Assembly (NCBI GenBank): GCA_013288685.1
Contig: JABDBM010000030.1
Coordinates: 1-42,052, forward strand
Direction of reading: 5' to 3'
Length of the DNA stretch: 42,052 nt
From: Bacteroidota bacterium
GTDB lineage: Bacteria; Bacteroidota; Bacteroidia; Sphingobacteriales; Sphingobacteriaceae
Below the pieces are notes generated by a model. That model saw nothing but the letters and a program-made list of their open reading frames with translations, did no database searches and was not told the origin of the DNA. How positions within the stretch are numbered: position 1 is the first letter of the stretch; each line of letters opens with the position of its first letter. A program made the translations under genes and the position numbers. Of the stretch, positions 1 through 6,708 are shown in pieces.

Positions 1-386
1 ATTTGTTGGCCGCCAAACTTCCTGGTGCTTATGACCAGCAGTTGGGCAAGCGCTTTGCACAAGGTGTTGAATTATCGGGTGGCGAATGGCAAAAAGTTGC
101 CCTTGCACGAGCTTATATGCGTGATGCCCGCCTGTTGATATTAGACGAACCTACAGCGGCCCTTGATGCCCGTGCCGAATACGATGTTTTTCAACGCTTT
201 GCTGAACTTACAAAAGGTAAAACCGCTGTACTGATCTCGCACCGTTTCAGTACCGTGCGCATGGCCGACAGGATATTAGTGCTTGAAAAAGGCGAGTTAA
301 TAGAAATTGGCAGTCATCAACAACTCCTCGAAGCAAATGGCCGCTATGCCGAGTTGTTTAACCTGCAGGCAATGGGGTATAGGTAG
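1..386 (+). CDS. ABC transporter/exporter ATP-binding domain, 3' end only
   Basis: This is the C-terminal part of an ABC-type ATPase; its 5' end lies outside the window. The visible 127 residues contain the ABC signature LSGGEWQK, the Walker B/D-loop stretch LLILDEPTAALD and the H-loop VLISHRFS. The ending EIGSHQQLLEANGRYAELFNLQ is typical of ABC exporters with a fused membrane domain, which would act in the inner membrane driving export by ATP hydrolysis. The substrate cannot be told from this fragment. The stop at 384-386 is followed at once by a tandem-word repeat and hairpin (399-559), so this is probably the last gene of its transcript. Confidence 0.9.
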   Translation, partial: LLAAKLPGAYDQQLGKRFAQGVELSGGEWQKVALARAYMRDARLLILDEPTAALDARAEYDVFQRFAELTKGKTAVLISHRFSTVRMADRILVLEKGELIEIGSHQQLLEANGRYAELFNLQAMGYR

Positions 387-398
387 GAGGGAGTCGAT

Positions 399-559
399 AG
401 TCCATAGTCCATAGTCCATAGTCCATCGTGTGGTTTTGATATCAAAAGGGTATCTGGTATTTATTGAGGTATTATCTACCGGTGTTCTCAATACGAGCCA
501 TTATTTTGGCTGTTTTTTACCATGGACTATGGACTATCGTCTATGGTCCATGGTAAAAA
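399..559. repeat. Tandem AGTCCAT array and perfect hairpin, possible bidirectional terminator
   Basis: Four exact copies of the 7-bp word AGTCCAT run from 399 to 426. About 95 bp later the complementary word ATGGACT recurs from 522. A perfect 14-bp inverted repeat (514-527 with 546-559, loop 18 nt) has five T/A pairs at its outer end, so it could terminate transcription in either direction. With the promoter at 598-629 this accounts for the 300 bp between the ABC gene and the next gene. The DNA between the two word blocks has no convincing ORF. Confidence 0.75.
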
Positions 560-597
560 CTACGTAAAACTACGTATGAAATTGCGTGTAATCCCCG

Positions 598-629
598 GTT
601 GCTTTTCGATTGATATTTGCTTATATTTG
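598..629 (+). promoter_or_regulatory. Bacteroidota-type promoter for the 119-aa protein gene
   Basis: GTTG at 598-601 and TATATTTG at 622-629 are 20 bp apart. This matches the Bacteroidota housekeeping form TTTG-N17-23-TAnnTTTG, with a full -7 element and one mismatch at -33. Transcription would start near 635, about 50 nt before the ATG at 687. Confidence 0.55.
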
Positions 630-686
630 GATGATATTAATTTTATGCATTAATTATTATTAACTACCTATTAATACATTTCGGGC

Positions 687-1046
687 ATGAAACAATTATT
701 ACTTTACTTTCTGTTTTTTGTTGGAGCGGCGCTTGTTTTTATTCAATGTGCCATGCTGTTTCCAACCATTAACAAACCGCCGAAGCATCTTTCAAGGGGT
801 ACTTCAAACACAGGGGATGTTATTTTTGATATAAAAAATCAGTTGCCTGTGATGCCGTATTATCCGGCAGGAATTGATATAAGCACCAAGAATCGCGTAG
901 TTTGGCCCTTTTTTAATGACTCGGTTTTCCCTTACCGGATGATGCAATACATCAACAGGTATCCACCGTTCTACAGTCCTTATATCAATTTCAGTTATTA
1001 CGATTTGGTAAACAAGTACAGTCGTAAATCAAAAAACAGCAGGTAA
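687..1046 (+). CDS. Hypothetical 119-aa membrane-anchored protein
   Basis: I do not recognise this family. The N-terminus (about residues 3-26, MKQLLLYFLFFVGAAL...) is one hydrophobic segment that could be a signal anchor or an uncleaved signal peptide. C28? is not resolvable as a lipobox, although a single Cys lies near the end of the segment (IQCAMLF). The rest is polar and rich in Tyr, Pro and Asn (YPPFYSPYINFSYYD), ending in a basic tail, so it probably lies in the periplasm. A good promoter lies at 598-629. There is no Shine-Dalgarno sequence, which is usual here. It stands alone between repeat-rich regions. Confidence 0.6.
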   Translation: MKQLLLYFLFFVGAALVFIQCAMLFPTINKPPKHLSRGTSNTGDVIFDIKNQLPVMPYYPAGIDISTKNRVVWPFFNDSVFPYRMMQYINRYPPFYSPYINFSYYDLVNKYSRKSKNSR

Positions 1047-1079
1047 AATTTGTTGCTGAGTCAAACGCAGCTGCCTTCC

Positions 1080-1223
1080 CTAATAGTGCAGCATCAGCAA
1101 AAACAAAACGTTTAGCGGGGCGGCTATCATAATAAAAATCCTTATCATTTGAATGTCGGCCGCGTTTCCTTCAACAAATACATTGTGCAGATCAGTTTTG
1201 ATGGTGTGTAATTTTTGTGTCAT
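1080..1223 (-). CDS. Possible 47-aa small membrane protein
   Basis: This minus-strand ORF starts with ATG at 1223 and stops with TAG at 1080-1082. It encodes 47 residues: a polar N-terminal half (MTQKLHTIKTDLHNVF) and a hydrophobic C-terminal helix (about residues 25-45) that could insert in a membrane. It lies downstream of the terminator of the BlaI/M56 operon, so it would need its own promoter, and I see no good TAnnTTTG element. No family is recognised. The ORF may be chance. Confidence 0.3.
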   Translation of the reverse strand: MTQKLHTIKTDLHNVFVEGNAADIQMIRIFIMIAAPLNVLFLLMLHY

Positions 1224-1357
1224 GAGTTTGGGTTGCTTAAATTGTTAATTTATCAAATAGTTTTTAACCAATAATTATAATTTATCAAATTATGCCGTCT
1301 TCTACGGGCTGCTATTCTATAATGTTTCGGGTTTGGTAAATAATTTGCAAGACATTT

Positions 1358-1389
1358 AAAAAAAAATCCCCCTATGGGTGGGGGATTTT
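1358..1389 (-). terminator. Intrinsic terminator of the BlaI/M56/heptad-protein operon
   Basis: A perfect 10-bp stem (AAAATCCCCC with GGGGGATTTT, 1363-1372 and 1380-1389) has a 7-nt loop. Read on the minus strand it ends in a run of nine T, as an intrinsic terminator should. It lies 170 bp beyond the stop of the gene at 1559-2425. The rest of 1224-1558 is AT-rich, and I see no gene in it. Confidence 0.8.
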
Positions 1390-1558
1390 ATCATCGCTTT
1401 AAGCTTAATCAGTCACAAATTATGTCGCAAATAACCAATTCAGGTAGTTTTGCGTTCTTTATTAAAGTATTGCTTTTCAGTTAATTGTGATGGATCGTTT
1501 TTTTGTCGGCTTTAAGTAAAGCAAGAAATTGATCAGCTAAAGTTAGCCTTATGGTCCG

Positions 1559-2425
1559 TTAATTTCTATGTCTGCTCATGTGCATGCCGTGATAATTATC
1601 GCTGTTATTGCCATACGAGAAACTGCCATTGGCAAATCTGCTGTATTTAGCTTTGTAGCGGGCAAAAACGTCGTCTGGCTGTTTTTTATCATTTACGGTC
1701 ATTTCGTTTGAATCCAGGGTTACGGCATACAGGCTGTCTTCATCCTTAACAATACCGTCTTTTATTAAATCGCTTATCATTTCGCGCATCAGTTTTCTGT
1801 CTTCTTCGGCCTGGGCTCTGTCCTTTTCTGCTTGTGCCCTGTCAAGCTCTGCCTGTGCGCGGTCTTTTACTGCTTGCTCCCGGTCTTTATCCGCTTGTTT
1901 GCGGTCCCTGTCCGCCTGTTGCCGATCTTTGTCTGCCTGTTCGCGGTCCCGCCCAGCCTGCTCCCGATCTTTCTCCGCTTGTGCCTGGGCCTTTACGGCC
2001 TCCTGCTGATCAATTCTTGCCTGTACCTGGTCTCTTTCTGCTTGCTTTTGATCAAGTCTGGCTTGCGCCTGGTCTCTTAGTGCCTGCGCCTGATCTTTTT
2101 TGGCCTGTATGCGGTCAATTCTAATTTGTTCGCGTATCCGGCCTATAACGGCGCTATATTGGTCGTATTTGTCGGCTGGTATTGTTTCGCCATCAACCCG
2201 TAAGTTTTTCACCTTGCCGGCAACTACGTCAAATTGGTATTCTTTGTCCTTCCAAAAAGTTTTAATGCTTTCTCTGGTGCGCCCCTGGCTATCTTTAGTG
2301 ATATTATCATAATTACTATATCGGTCGGCATTGCTATTGGAGGCGGTTTCCTGCGCATTGGCACCTAATGCCGCCGTCATTACAGCGAATAGTAACAGGC
2401 TGTATTTTAAAACTGTAGTTTTCAT
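1559..2425 (-). CDS. Exported heptad-repeat protein, Asp type (partner of the M56 sensor)
   Basis: This 288-residue protein has no family I can name. Residues 1-25 form a signal peptide ending GANA-Q. Residues about 35-100 form an N-terminal domain with the pattern VDGExIP...Y...IxxIREQI. Residues about 101-211 are about 16 near-perfect heptads of the form A-x-[KR]-D-x-x-Q, predicted to be one long helix. Residues about 212-288 form a C-terminal domain with NEMTVN...[14 protein letters not shown]. The 2473-3279 product has the same three-part plan with Asn in place of Asp in the heptads, so the two are paralogues. It is last in the BlaI-M56 operon, 47 bp after its paralogue, before the terminator at 1358. 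A periplasmic partner or ligand of the M56 tail is inferred from the shared heptads. The C-terminus ends in a His/Arg-rich tail (MHMSRHRN). Confidence 0.85.
   Translation of the reverse strand: MKTTVLKYSLLLFAVMTAALGANAQETASNSNADRYSNYDNITKDSQGRTRESIKTFWKDKEYQFDVVAGKVKNLRVDGETIPADKYDQYSAVIGRIREQIRIDRIQAKKDQAQALRDQAQARLDQKQAERDQVQARIDQQEAVKAQAQAEKDREQAGRDREQADKDRQQADRDRKQADKDREQAVKDRAQAELDRAQAEKDRAQAEEDRKLMREMISDLIKDGIVKDEDSLYAVTLDSNEMTVNDKKQPDDVFARYKAKYSRFANGSFSYGNNSDNYHGMHMSRHRN
1793..2125 (-). repeat. Coding 21-bp repeats (about 16 Asp-type heptads)
   Basis: This stretch encodes residues about 101-211 of the exported protein as consecutive 7-residue units of the kind [14 protein letters not shown] and KDRAQAE. 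Because the period (21 bp) is a multiple of three, the opposite strand also stays open, giving long spurious ORFs. One unit (AVKAQAQ) has lost its Asp. Confidence 0.9.
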
Positions 2426-2472
2426 GTTATATTTAGATTTAAAAATCGATTGCTTATAGGGTATCCAGTGTA

Positions 2473-3279
2473 TTAATTACCCTGAATTATCCCGTCGTTC
2501 GAGTAAGAAAAGGTTCCCTTTGCAAACCGGTTGTATTTCTCTTTGTATTTCTTAAATACCTCGTCAGGTTGTTTAACCCCGTTGACGGTCATTTCATCGC
2601 TATTGAAACTAAGTTCGTGCAGGCTGCTTGCGTCAGGAATTATCTTGTCGCTAACCAGATCAGTGGTTAACTGTTTTATAAACCGTTCGTTTTCTTTGGC
2701 CTGCTCCTGGTTTTTTTGTGCCTGTATTTGGTTTCGCCTTGCCTGTTCCTGGTTGCGTACAGCCTGTTGCTGGTTTTTACCTTCCTGTATTTGGTTTAAC
2801 CGTGCCTGTTCCTGGTTGCGCAACGCCTGCTCTTCGTTCTTTTTCACTTGTAATTCGTTTAGCCGGGCTTGCTCCTGGTTGCGTACCGCCTGTTCCTGGT
2901 TCTTTTTCGCTTGTATCTCGTTTAAGCGTGCCTGCTCCTCGTTTTTGGCGGCCTGTATCTTGTTTTTCTTAATCTGCTCGCGGATGGTACCTATTGCATC
3001 ACTATATTTCCCCCAATCACTCGCAGGTATCTTCTCGCCATCTACATAAAGCGATGTAATTTCGTCATTGACCAGTTCGGCAGTATACATTTTGTCGTCC
3101 ACGCGCATCTGCATCCGTTCAGTCCGCTTTCCATTTTCAGTATGGACAACGTCGTAGTCGTTGTGTACGCTCTCGTTATTGGCTGTTTTACCAGTTGCTT
3201 TTGTTTGTGCCTCAACGGCAGATGCAGATAGTATGATAACGGCCATCCACATAGCCTGTTTAATGTGTTTCATTTTCAT
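2473..3279 (-). CDS. Exported heptad-repeat protein, Asn type (partner of the M56 sensor)
   Basis: This 268-residue paralogue of the 1559-2425 product has no named family. Residues 1-24 form a signal peptide (ending SAVEA-Q). Residues about 40-102 form an N-terminal domain with LYVDGEKIP and [10 protein letters not shown]. Residues about 103-199 are 14 heptads with Asn at the key position ([21 protein letters not shown]). Residues about 200-268 form a C-terminal domain with [19 protein letters not shown]. The two ends align with those of the paralogue almost without gaps. The gene starts 109 bp after the M56 gene; that gap holds only a weak 5-bp hairpin (3325-3340) and no clear promoter, so I read it as the same operon. 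The heptads closely match the second half of the M56 tail. Confidence 0.85.
   Translation of the reverse strand: MKMKHIKQAMWMAVIILSASAVEAQTKATGKTANNESVHNDYDVVHTENGKRTERMQMRVDDKMYTAELVNDEITSLYVDGEKIPASDWGKYSDAIGTIREQIKKNKIQAAKNEEQARLNEIQAKKNQEQAVRNQEQARLNELQVKKNEEQALRNQEQARLNQIQEGKNQQQAVRNQEQARRNQIQAQKNQEQAKENERFIKQLTTDLVSDKIIPDASSLHELSFNSDEMTVNGVKQPDEVFKKYKEKYNRFAKGTFSYSNDGIIQGN
2683..2973 (-). repeat. Coding 21-bp repeats (14 Asn-type heptads)
   Basis: This stretch encodes residues about 103-199 of the Asn-type exported protein. Units alternate between a more hydrophobic form ([14 protein letters not shown]) and a charged form ([14 protein letters not shown]), a two-unit rhythm of 42 bp that the Asp-type array lacks. 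Confidence 0.9.
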
Positions 3280-3388
3280 TTTTATTGATTTTTAGTTTAA
3301 AATTTTTGACAATACTTTAGTGGCCTGCCTTGTTGGGCAGTTAAAAATTGGTAAGCATGTTTTTTAAAAATGTGCGGTATTTATTGGT

Positions 3389-5122
3389 TTATTGTTGTAC
3401 GCTGGCGTTGTTTTTAATGGATTGCTGTTGGTTTTTCTGTGCCTGTATTTGGTTTAGCCGCACCTGTTGCTGGTTCTTCAGGTCCTGTAATTGGTTTAGC
3501 CGCGCTTGTTCCTGGTTACGGGCGGCCTGCTCTTCGTTTTTCCGGGCTTGTATCTCATTCAACCGCTCCTGTTCTTTGTTGCGTTGGGCTTGTTCCTGGT
3601 TTTTAGCAGCCTGAGTTTGATTTTGCCTAACCCGCTCGTCATCAGCTTGTTTTCTGTCTTGTTCCGCCTGTCCCCTGTCCTTAACCGCCTCTGCACGATC
3701 CCTTACCGCCTGCGCCCGGTCTTTGAGTGCTTGTTGTTGATCAATCAGTGCTTGTACCTGGTCTTTTTTTGCTTGTTCCTGATCTTTTATTGCCTGCAGC
3801 CGGTCTCTGTCTGCCTGTTCGTTGCCAGTAATAACATCGTTGTTGTTAACCCGGGTAGCTTCTGCTGCGGTTGTTACCAGGTCAGTAGTTGCTGCTACAA
3901 CTGCTGTTGCGGGTACTATGTTAGCTATGCCATTGCTCATAGCTGCTTCTCTTTTCGCACTACCGGCATGGCTTTTAACCGCTTTTGAATTTTTTATATT
4001 TATTTCGCTAATGGCGATAACCGTTTTTTGGCGCGAGACCTGACTGATGGCGGCCCGATGTATTTTTGCGGCCGCAGTTCCTTTTATCTGCGAAACCGTT
4101 GCAGTAGTTACTACTACCGAAAGCATGATGAGGCTCGCCGTAAGGAATATTTTTTCGCCCAGGCCAAAGGTTTTATTATTATTGCTGAGGATGCGGCTTA
4201 CCCGGCGCAGTAAATAGTTCTTTTTACCCGGAAATGCGGTGGCATAATTTGAACCATACAGCTCGTATTCTTTAAAACTAATAAGTGCTTCTACCAAGCC
4301 TTTTTTATTATTGGTTTGCGCCAGCGCAACGTCATCACAGCAGTTTTCGCGTTCTTCCCGCAATAGCGATGATAGCCATAACAAACCAGGATTAAAGAAG
4401 AATACCGTTTCGGCAATGTTTTGTAAAAAATTAACAAAATAATCGTTTCGGCGGATGTGGGCCAGTTCATGCAGCAGTATAGCCTCAATCTGATCGGCGG
4501 GTAAGCTCGCCATTAAACCCATGGGGATAAGAATTACCGGTTTTAAATGCCCCACAACAACCGGCATTTTTATATAGCCCGATTGGAAAAGTTGTACCGC
4601 TTTGTCCACCTGTAACTTTTTTGAAAGAATTGCAACCGTATCGGCCCAAAATTGATCGGGTGCATACACCTGCCGCGTGCGGATACGCTGGTTATAAACC
4701 ACGCAACCTATCATTTTAACACATTTAAACAAAAAGAACATAAACCACACCATCACTATCAATGGGGAGTTTTGGGTAAAGTACCCGGTAAAAGTTGCAG
4801 TAAGTTGCCTTATATTATTTACGTTTCCCGAAAATAAGGCTGAAACATTTGCACCAATGGTTCCTGCAATAGGAGGGACGATGGTTTGCGAAACCTCATT
4901 ATTCCATTCGAGTATAAAAGTGAACGTACAAATGCCCGCGAATGCCACAAACAGTACCAGGGCCAGGTTATAACGGTAAACGGCGCCCCACTTTTTTTTA
5001 AGCATTAACACGGCTCCGGCAATTATGGCCAATAGCAAGCCCTGCCATAACGAGTGAATGAGCATCCAGCTAAAAGCTGTAATAAATTTGCCGGCTGCGT
5101 TGCTTATTAAAAGTGAGTTCAT
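3389..5122 (-). CDS. M56 (BlaR1-like) membrane metallopeptidase with a periplasmic heptad-repeat tail
   Basis: This 577-residue membrane-embedded zinc peptidase is of the BlaR1/MecR1 type, which on sensing a signal inactivates the cognate BlaI-type repressor. Hydrophobic helices lie near residues 12-40, 52-72 and 120-140. The zinc motif HELAH is at 218-222, with the downstream EERENCCDD stretch expected in M56. A last transmembrane helix lies at about 322-345. Instead of the penicillin-binding sensor of BlaR1, the periplasmic end has a low-complexity linker (about 346-436), nine Asp-type heptads (437-499), a 5-residue phase break (QNQTQ, 500-504) and nine Asn-type heptads (505-567). The gene starts 8 bp after the BlaI gene stop. 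The C-terminal domain of the two exported partners (EMTVN..KQPD) is absent here. The signal sensed is unknown. Confidence 0.9.
   Translation of the reverse strand: MNSLLISNAAGKFITAFSWMLIHSLWQGLLLAIIAGAVLMLKKKWGAVYRYNLALVLFVAFAGICTFTFILEWNNEVSQTIVPPIAGTIGANVSALFSGNVNNIRQLTATFTGYFTQNSPLIVMVWFMFFLFKCVKMIGCVVYNQRIRTRQVYAPDQFWADTVAILSKKLQVDKAVQLFQSGYIKMPVVVGHLKPVILIPMGLMASLPADQIEAILLHELAHIRRNDYFVNFLQNIAETVFFFNPGLLWLSSLLREERENCCDDVALAQTNNKKGLVEALISFKEYELYGSNYATAFPGKKNYLLRRVSRILSNNNKTFGLGEKIFLTASLIMLSVVVTTATVSQIKGTAAAKIHRAAISQVSRQKTVIAISEINIKNSKAVKSHAGSAKREAAMSNGIANIVPATAVVAATTDLVTTAAEATRVNNNDVITGNEQADRDRLQAIKDQEQAKKDQVQALIDQQQALKDRAQAVRDRAEAVKDRGQAEQDRKQADDERVRQNQTQAAKNQEQAQRNKEQERLNEIQARKNEEQAARNQEQARLNQLQDLKNQQQVRLNQIQAQKNQQQSIKNNASVQQ
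3422..3814 (-). repeat. Coding 21-bp repeats in the M56 gene, Asp-type then Asn-type
   Basis: This stretch encodes residues 437-567 of the M56 protein: nine Asp-type heptads, the out-of-phase QNQTQ, then nine Asn-type heptads. The first half resembles the array at 1793-2125 and the second that at 2683-2973. One continuous array therefore holds both partner types, in the order D then N, while the downstream genes come as N then D. Confidence 0.9.
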
Positions 5123-5130
5123 CGCTTTAA

Positions 5131-5535
5131 TTATTTTACTTTGTCCATATTGTTTAACATATCCTTCATTTTTTGCAGTTCGGAGGCCGATGTTTTGTCG
5201 TTACCGAGCAGGGCCATCATCAGACTGCTTGCCGATCCATTGTACATCGAATCCATAAAGCGTCCCAGCAGGTTGCCTTTTACCTTATCCTCTTCAACCG
5301 ATGCGCTGTAAATGTGCTTCATGTTTGTTTCGTCCCTATCCAGCATACCTTTCTCTTTCATTACCTGCATCAGCTTTAAGGTTGAGGTGTATTGTACCAC
5401 TTCTTTTTGCTCGTTCAGCTTATCGTGTACAAACCGAACGGTGGAGGGGCCATGCTGCCAAAGTACCTGCAAAACGTCTAATTCCGTTTTTGTGGGCACC
5501 ATTGCTTTGTCGTCATCTTTCTTAAATACCATCAT
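5131..5535 (-). CDS. BlaI/MecI/CopY-family transcriptional repressor
   Basis: This 134-residue winged-helix repressor is of the BlaI/MecI type, which binds operator dyads as a dimer and is cleaved or inactivated when its M56 partner is triggered. The pattern ELDVLQVLWQHGPSTVRFVHD followed by YTSTLKLMQVMKEKGML is the family's DNA-binding domain, and the C-terminal half is the dimerisation and cleavage region. It is the first gene of the operon, 8 bp before the M56 gene. The start is uncertain: ATG at 5535 lies almost at the predicted transcription start, whereas ATG at 5502 (MVPTKTELDVLQ) gives the usual family N-terminus and a leader of about 33 nt. Autoregulation through the palindrome at 5557-5566 is likely. 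Confidence 0.92.
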   Translation of the reverse strand: MMVFKKDDDKAMVPTKTELDVLQVLWQHGPSTVRFVHDKLNEQKEVVQYTSTLKLMQVMKEKGMLDRDETNMKHIYSASVEEDKVKGNLLGRFMDSMYNGSASSLMMALLGNDKTSASELQKMKDMLNNMDKVK

Positions 5536-5539
5536 AAAC

Positions 5540-5571
5540 CAAAGGTATGTATTAAAAACGTACGTTGCAAG
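5540..5571 (-). promoter_or_regulatory. Promoter of the BlaI/M56 operon with a candidate BlaI operator
   Basis: Read on the minus strand, CTTG (5568-5571) and TACCTTTG (5540-5547) are 20 bp apart, matching the Bacteroidota promoter form. The spacer holds a perfect 10-bp palindrome, AACGTACGTT, at 5557-5566, where a bound repressor dimer would block RNA polymerase. That BlaI binds it is inference from its position and from autoregulation in the family. Confidence 0.6.
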
Positions 5572-5655
5572 TATTATGTTGTTTTTTTTATTTAGTCCGA
5601 TAGTCGGGGAGTCCGGAAGAGGGAGAATAGAGGGAATTATGAGTGAAAAAGCGAT

Positions 5656-5761
5656 TTGTCATCCTGAGCGCAGCGAAGGATCTTCTCAACCCCTCGAGCC
5701 CACATGCCATAGTCAGCTACGTATGTCTCAGAAGATCCTTCGCTACGTTCAGGATTGACAA
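5656..5761. repeat. Palindromic intergenic repeat (TTGTCATCCTGAGC family)
   Basis: Arms of about 31 bp (5656-5686 and 5730-5761) are near-perfect inverted copies starting TTGTCATCCTGAGC and reading inward to AGGATCTTCT, around 43 bp of unrelated DNA. Repeats with this sequence are, to my knowledge, very common in Sphingobacteriaceae intergenic regions. The element lies between the BlaI promoter and the yceI terminator. With short AGTCCG-type words at about 5590-5625 it fills most of 5572-5844, where I see no gene. Confidence 0.8.
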
Positions 5762-5844
5762 AAGAAGAAAAGCTACTGTTTAAGTTATATAAGCAGCTGT
5801 TGGGTAAAAAAACAGTTCGATAACCACATAGCGGATGATGGGCG

Positions 5845-5880
5845 GTATAAAACAAACAAGCCACAGTTTTCACCGTGGCT
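5845..5880 (-). terminator. Intrinsic terminator downstream of the YceI-family gene
   Basis: On the minus strand AGCCACGGT-GAAA-ACTGTGGCT (5859-5880) forms a 9-bp stem, with one G.U pair, closed by a GAAA tetraloop. It is followed by TGTTTGTTTT. It lies about 95 bp beyond the stop of the yceI-like gene. Confidence 0.7.
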
Positions 5881-5975
5881 ATTTGTAACGCTTGAGAAAA
5901 GCGAACTTAAAGTTTATCGGGCTACAACAGGTTTAACTTAATCAACCCAATTAACAACTCACCCAACCAACTAAA

Positions 5976-6548
5976 TTATTGAGCAGTTCCGAATTCACCA
6001 TTAGCTTTAATGGTTACTTCGTCGCTTAACATGCTTGTACCGAATTTGCTGCCGAAGTTAAAATCAGCACGTTTTATAACGCCGTTAACCTGGAAACCTG
6101 CATCGGTTTTACCTTGTGGGGTAGTGATGGTACCGCGGTACCAAAGGTCGAATGCAACGTCTTTAGTAACTCCGTGCATGGTTAGTTTACCATTTAATTT
6201 GTAATGGTTAGCAGTAGTTTTGGTGATGCCGGTGCTGGTAAAAGTCATTGTTGGGAAAGTGGCAACATCAAAAAAATCGGCCGACTTTAAGTGATTGTCA
6301 CGTGGGTCGATACCGGTATTTACCGAAGCTGTATTGGCCGTCATTGAAAACTTAGCGTCGCTGAAGTCAGGTTTTGTAGTAACGATAGTAGCATCAAAAT
6401 CTTTAAACTCGCCGTCAACATCTGATACCATTAAGTGGGTAACGGTAAACTGAAGTTTTGAATGATATTTATCTGATTTCCAAGTTGTTTGTGCAAATGT
6501 TGCTGTGCTTAACAAAGCGGCTGCAACTAATATTAGGGCTTTTTTCAT
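5976..6548 (-). CDS. YceI-family periplasmic protein
   Basis: This 190-residue protein is of the usual family length. Residues 1-19 form a signal peptide (MKKALILVAAALLSTATFA-Q). The YceI signatures are present: WKSDKYHSKLQFTVTHLMVSD near the N-terminus, the central FPTMTFTSTGI, KLNGKLTMHGVTKDV and the C-terminal DFNFG. YceI proteins are lipocalin-like beta barrels that bind isoprenoid or other amphiphilic lipids in the periplasm; the ligand here is unknown. A -7-like element TACGTTTG lies on the minus strand at 6594-6601, giving a leader of about 40 nt, but the -33 element is poor. The gene is monocistronic and diverges from the aldo/keto reductase gene. Confidence 0.93.
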   Translation of the reverse strand: MKKALILVAAALLSTATFAQTTWKSDKYHSKLQFTVTHLMVSDVDGEFKDFDATIVTTKPDFSDAKFSMTANTASVNTGIDPRDNHLKSADFFDVATFPTMTFTSTGITKTTANHYKLNGKLTMHGVTKDVAFDLWYRGTITTPQGKTDAGFQVNGVIKRADFNFGSKFGTSMLSDEVTIKANGEFGTAQ

Positions 6549-6648
6549 GATTGTTTTTTTTATTTTTTATTAGATATTTTTAAATTTCTGATGCAAACGT
6601 AATACATAAAATTCAGGTGCGGAAGAAAATATATGTTTAAACATCTAT

Positions 6649-6681
6649 TTTGACAATTGAGTGATTTATCTCTTATATTTG
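6649..6681 (+). promoter_or_regulatory. Bacteroidota-type promoter of the aldo/keto reductase gene
   Basis: TTTG (6649-6652) and TATATTTG (6674-6681) are separated by 21 bp, a full match to the Bacteroidota consensus. Transcription would begin near 6687, about 20 nt before ATG 6709. This also argues against the earlier in-frame GTG at 6661, which lies inside the promoter. Confidence 0.75.
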
Positions 6682-6708
6682 TCAAAATATATCTGGAAAA
6701 TACAACCA

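Noticed and set aside
1422..1484. 20-codon ORF (MSQITNSGSFAFFIKVLLFS)
   Set aside because: Too short to distinguish from chance, and no promoter or neighbour supports it.
1832..2124. Two long plus-strand ORFs (82 and 96 aa) opposite the Asp-type heptad array, and similar ones at 2531-3049 and 3348-3988
   Set aside because: They exist because the 21-bp repeat keeps all frames open. They encode Cys/Leu/Pro-rich repeats with no start context, and the minus-strand proteins have signal peptides and domains.
3325..3340. CTGCC-TTGTTG-GGCAG hairpin between the M56 and Asn-type genes as an operon terminator
   Set aside because: The stem is only 5 bp with no T run on the minus strand, so it is unlikely to stop transcription. 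At most it is an mRNA processing or attenuation site.
6661..6708. GTG start adding 16 residues to the aldo/keto reductase
   Set aside because: It lies within the promoter (6649-6681) and the added residues are not family-like.
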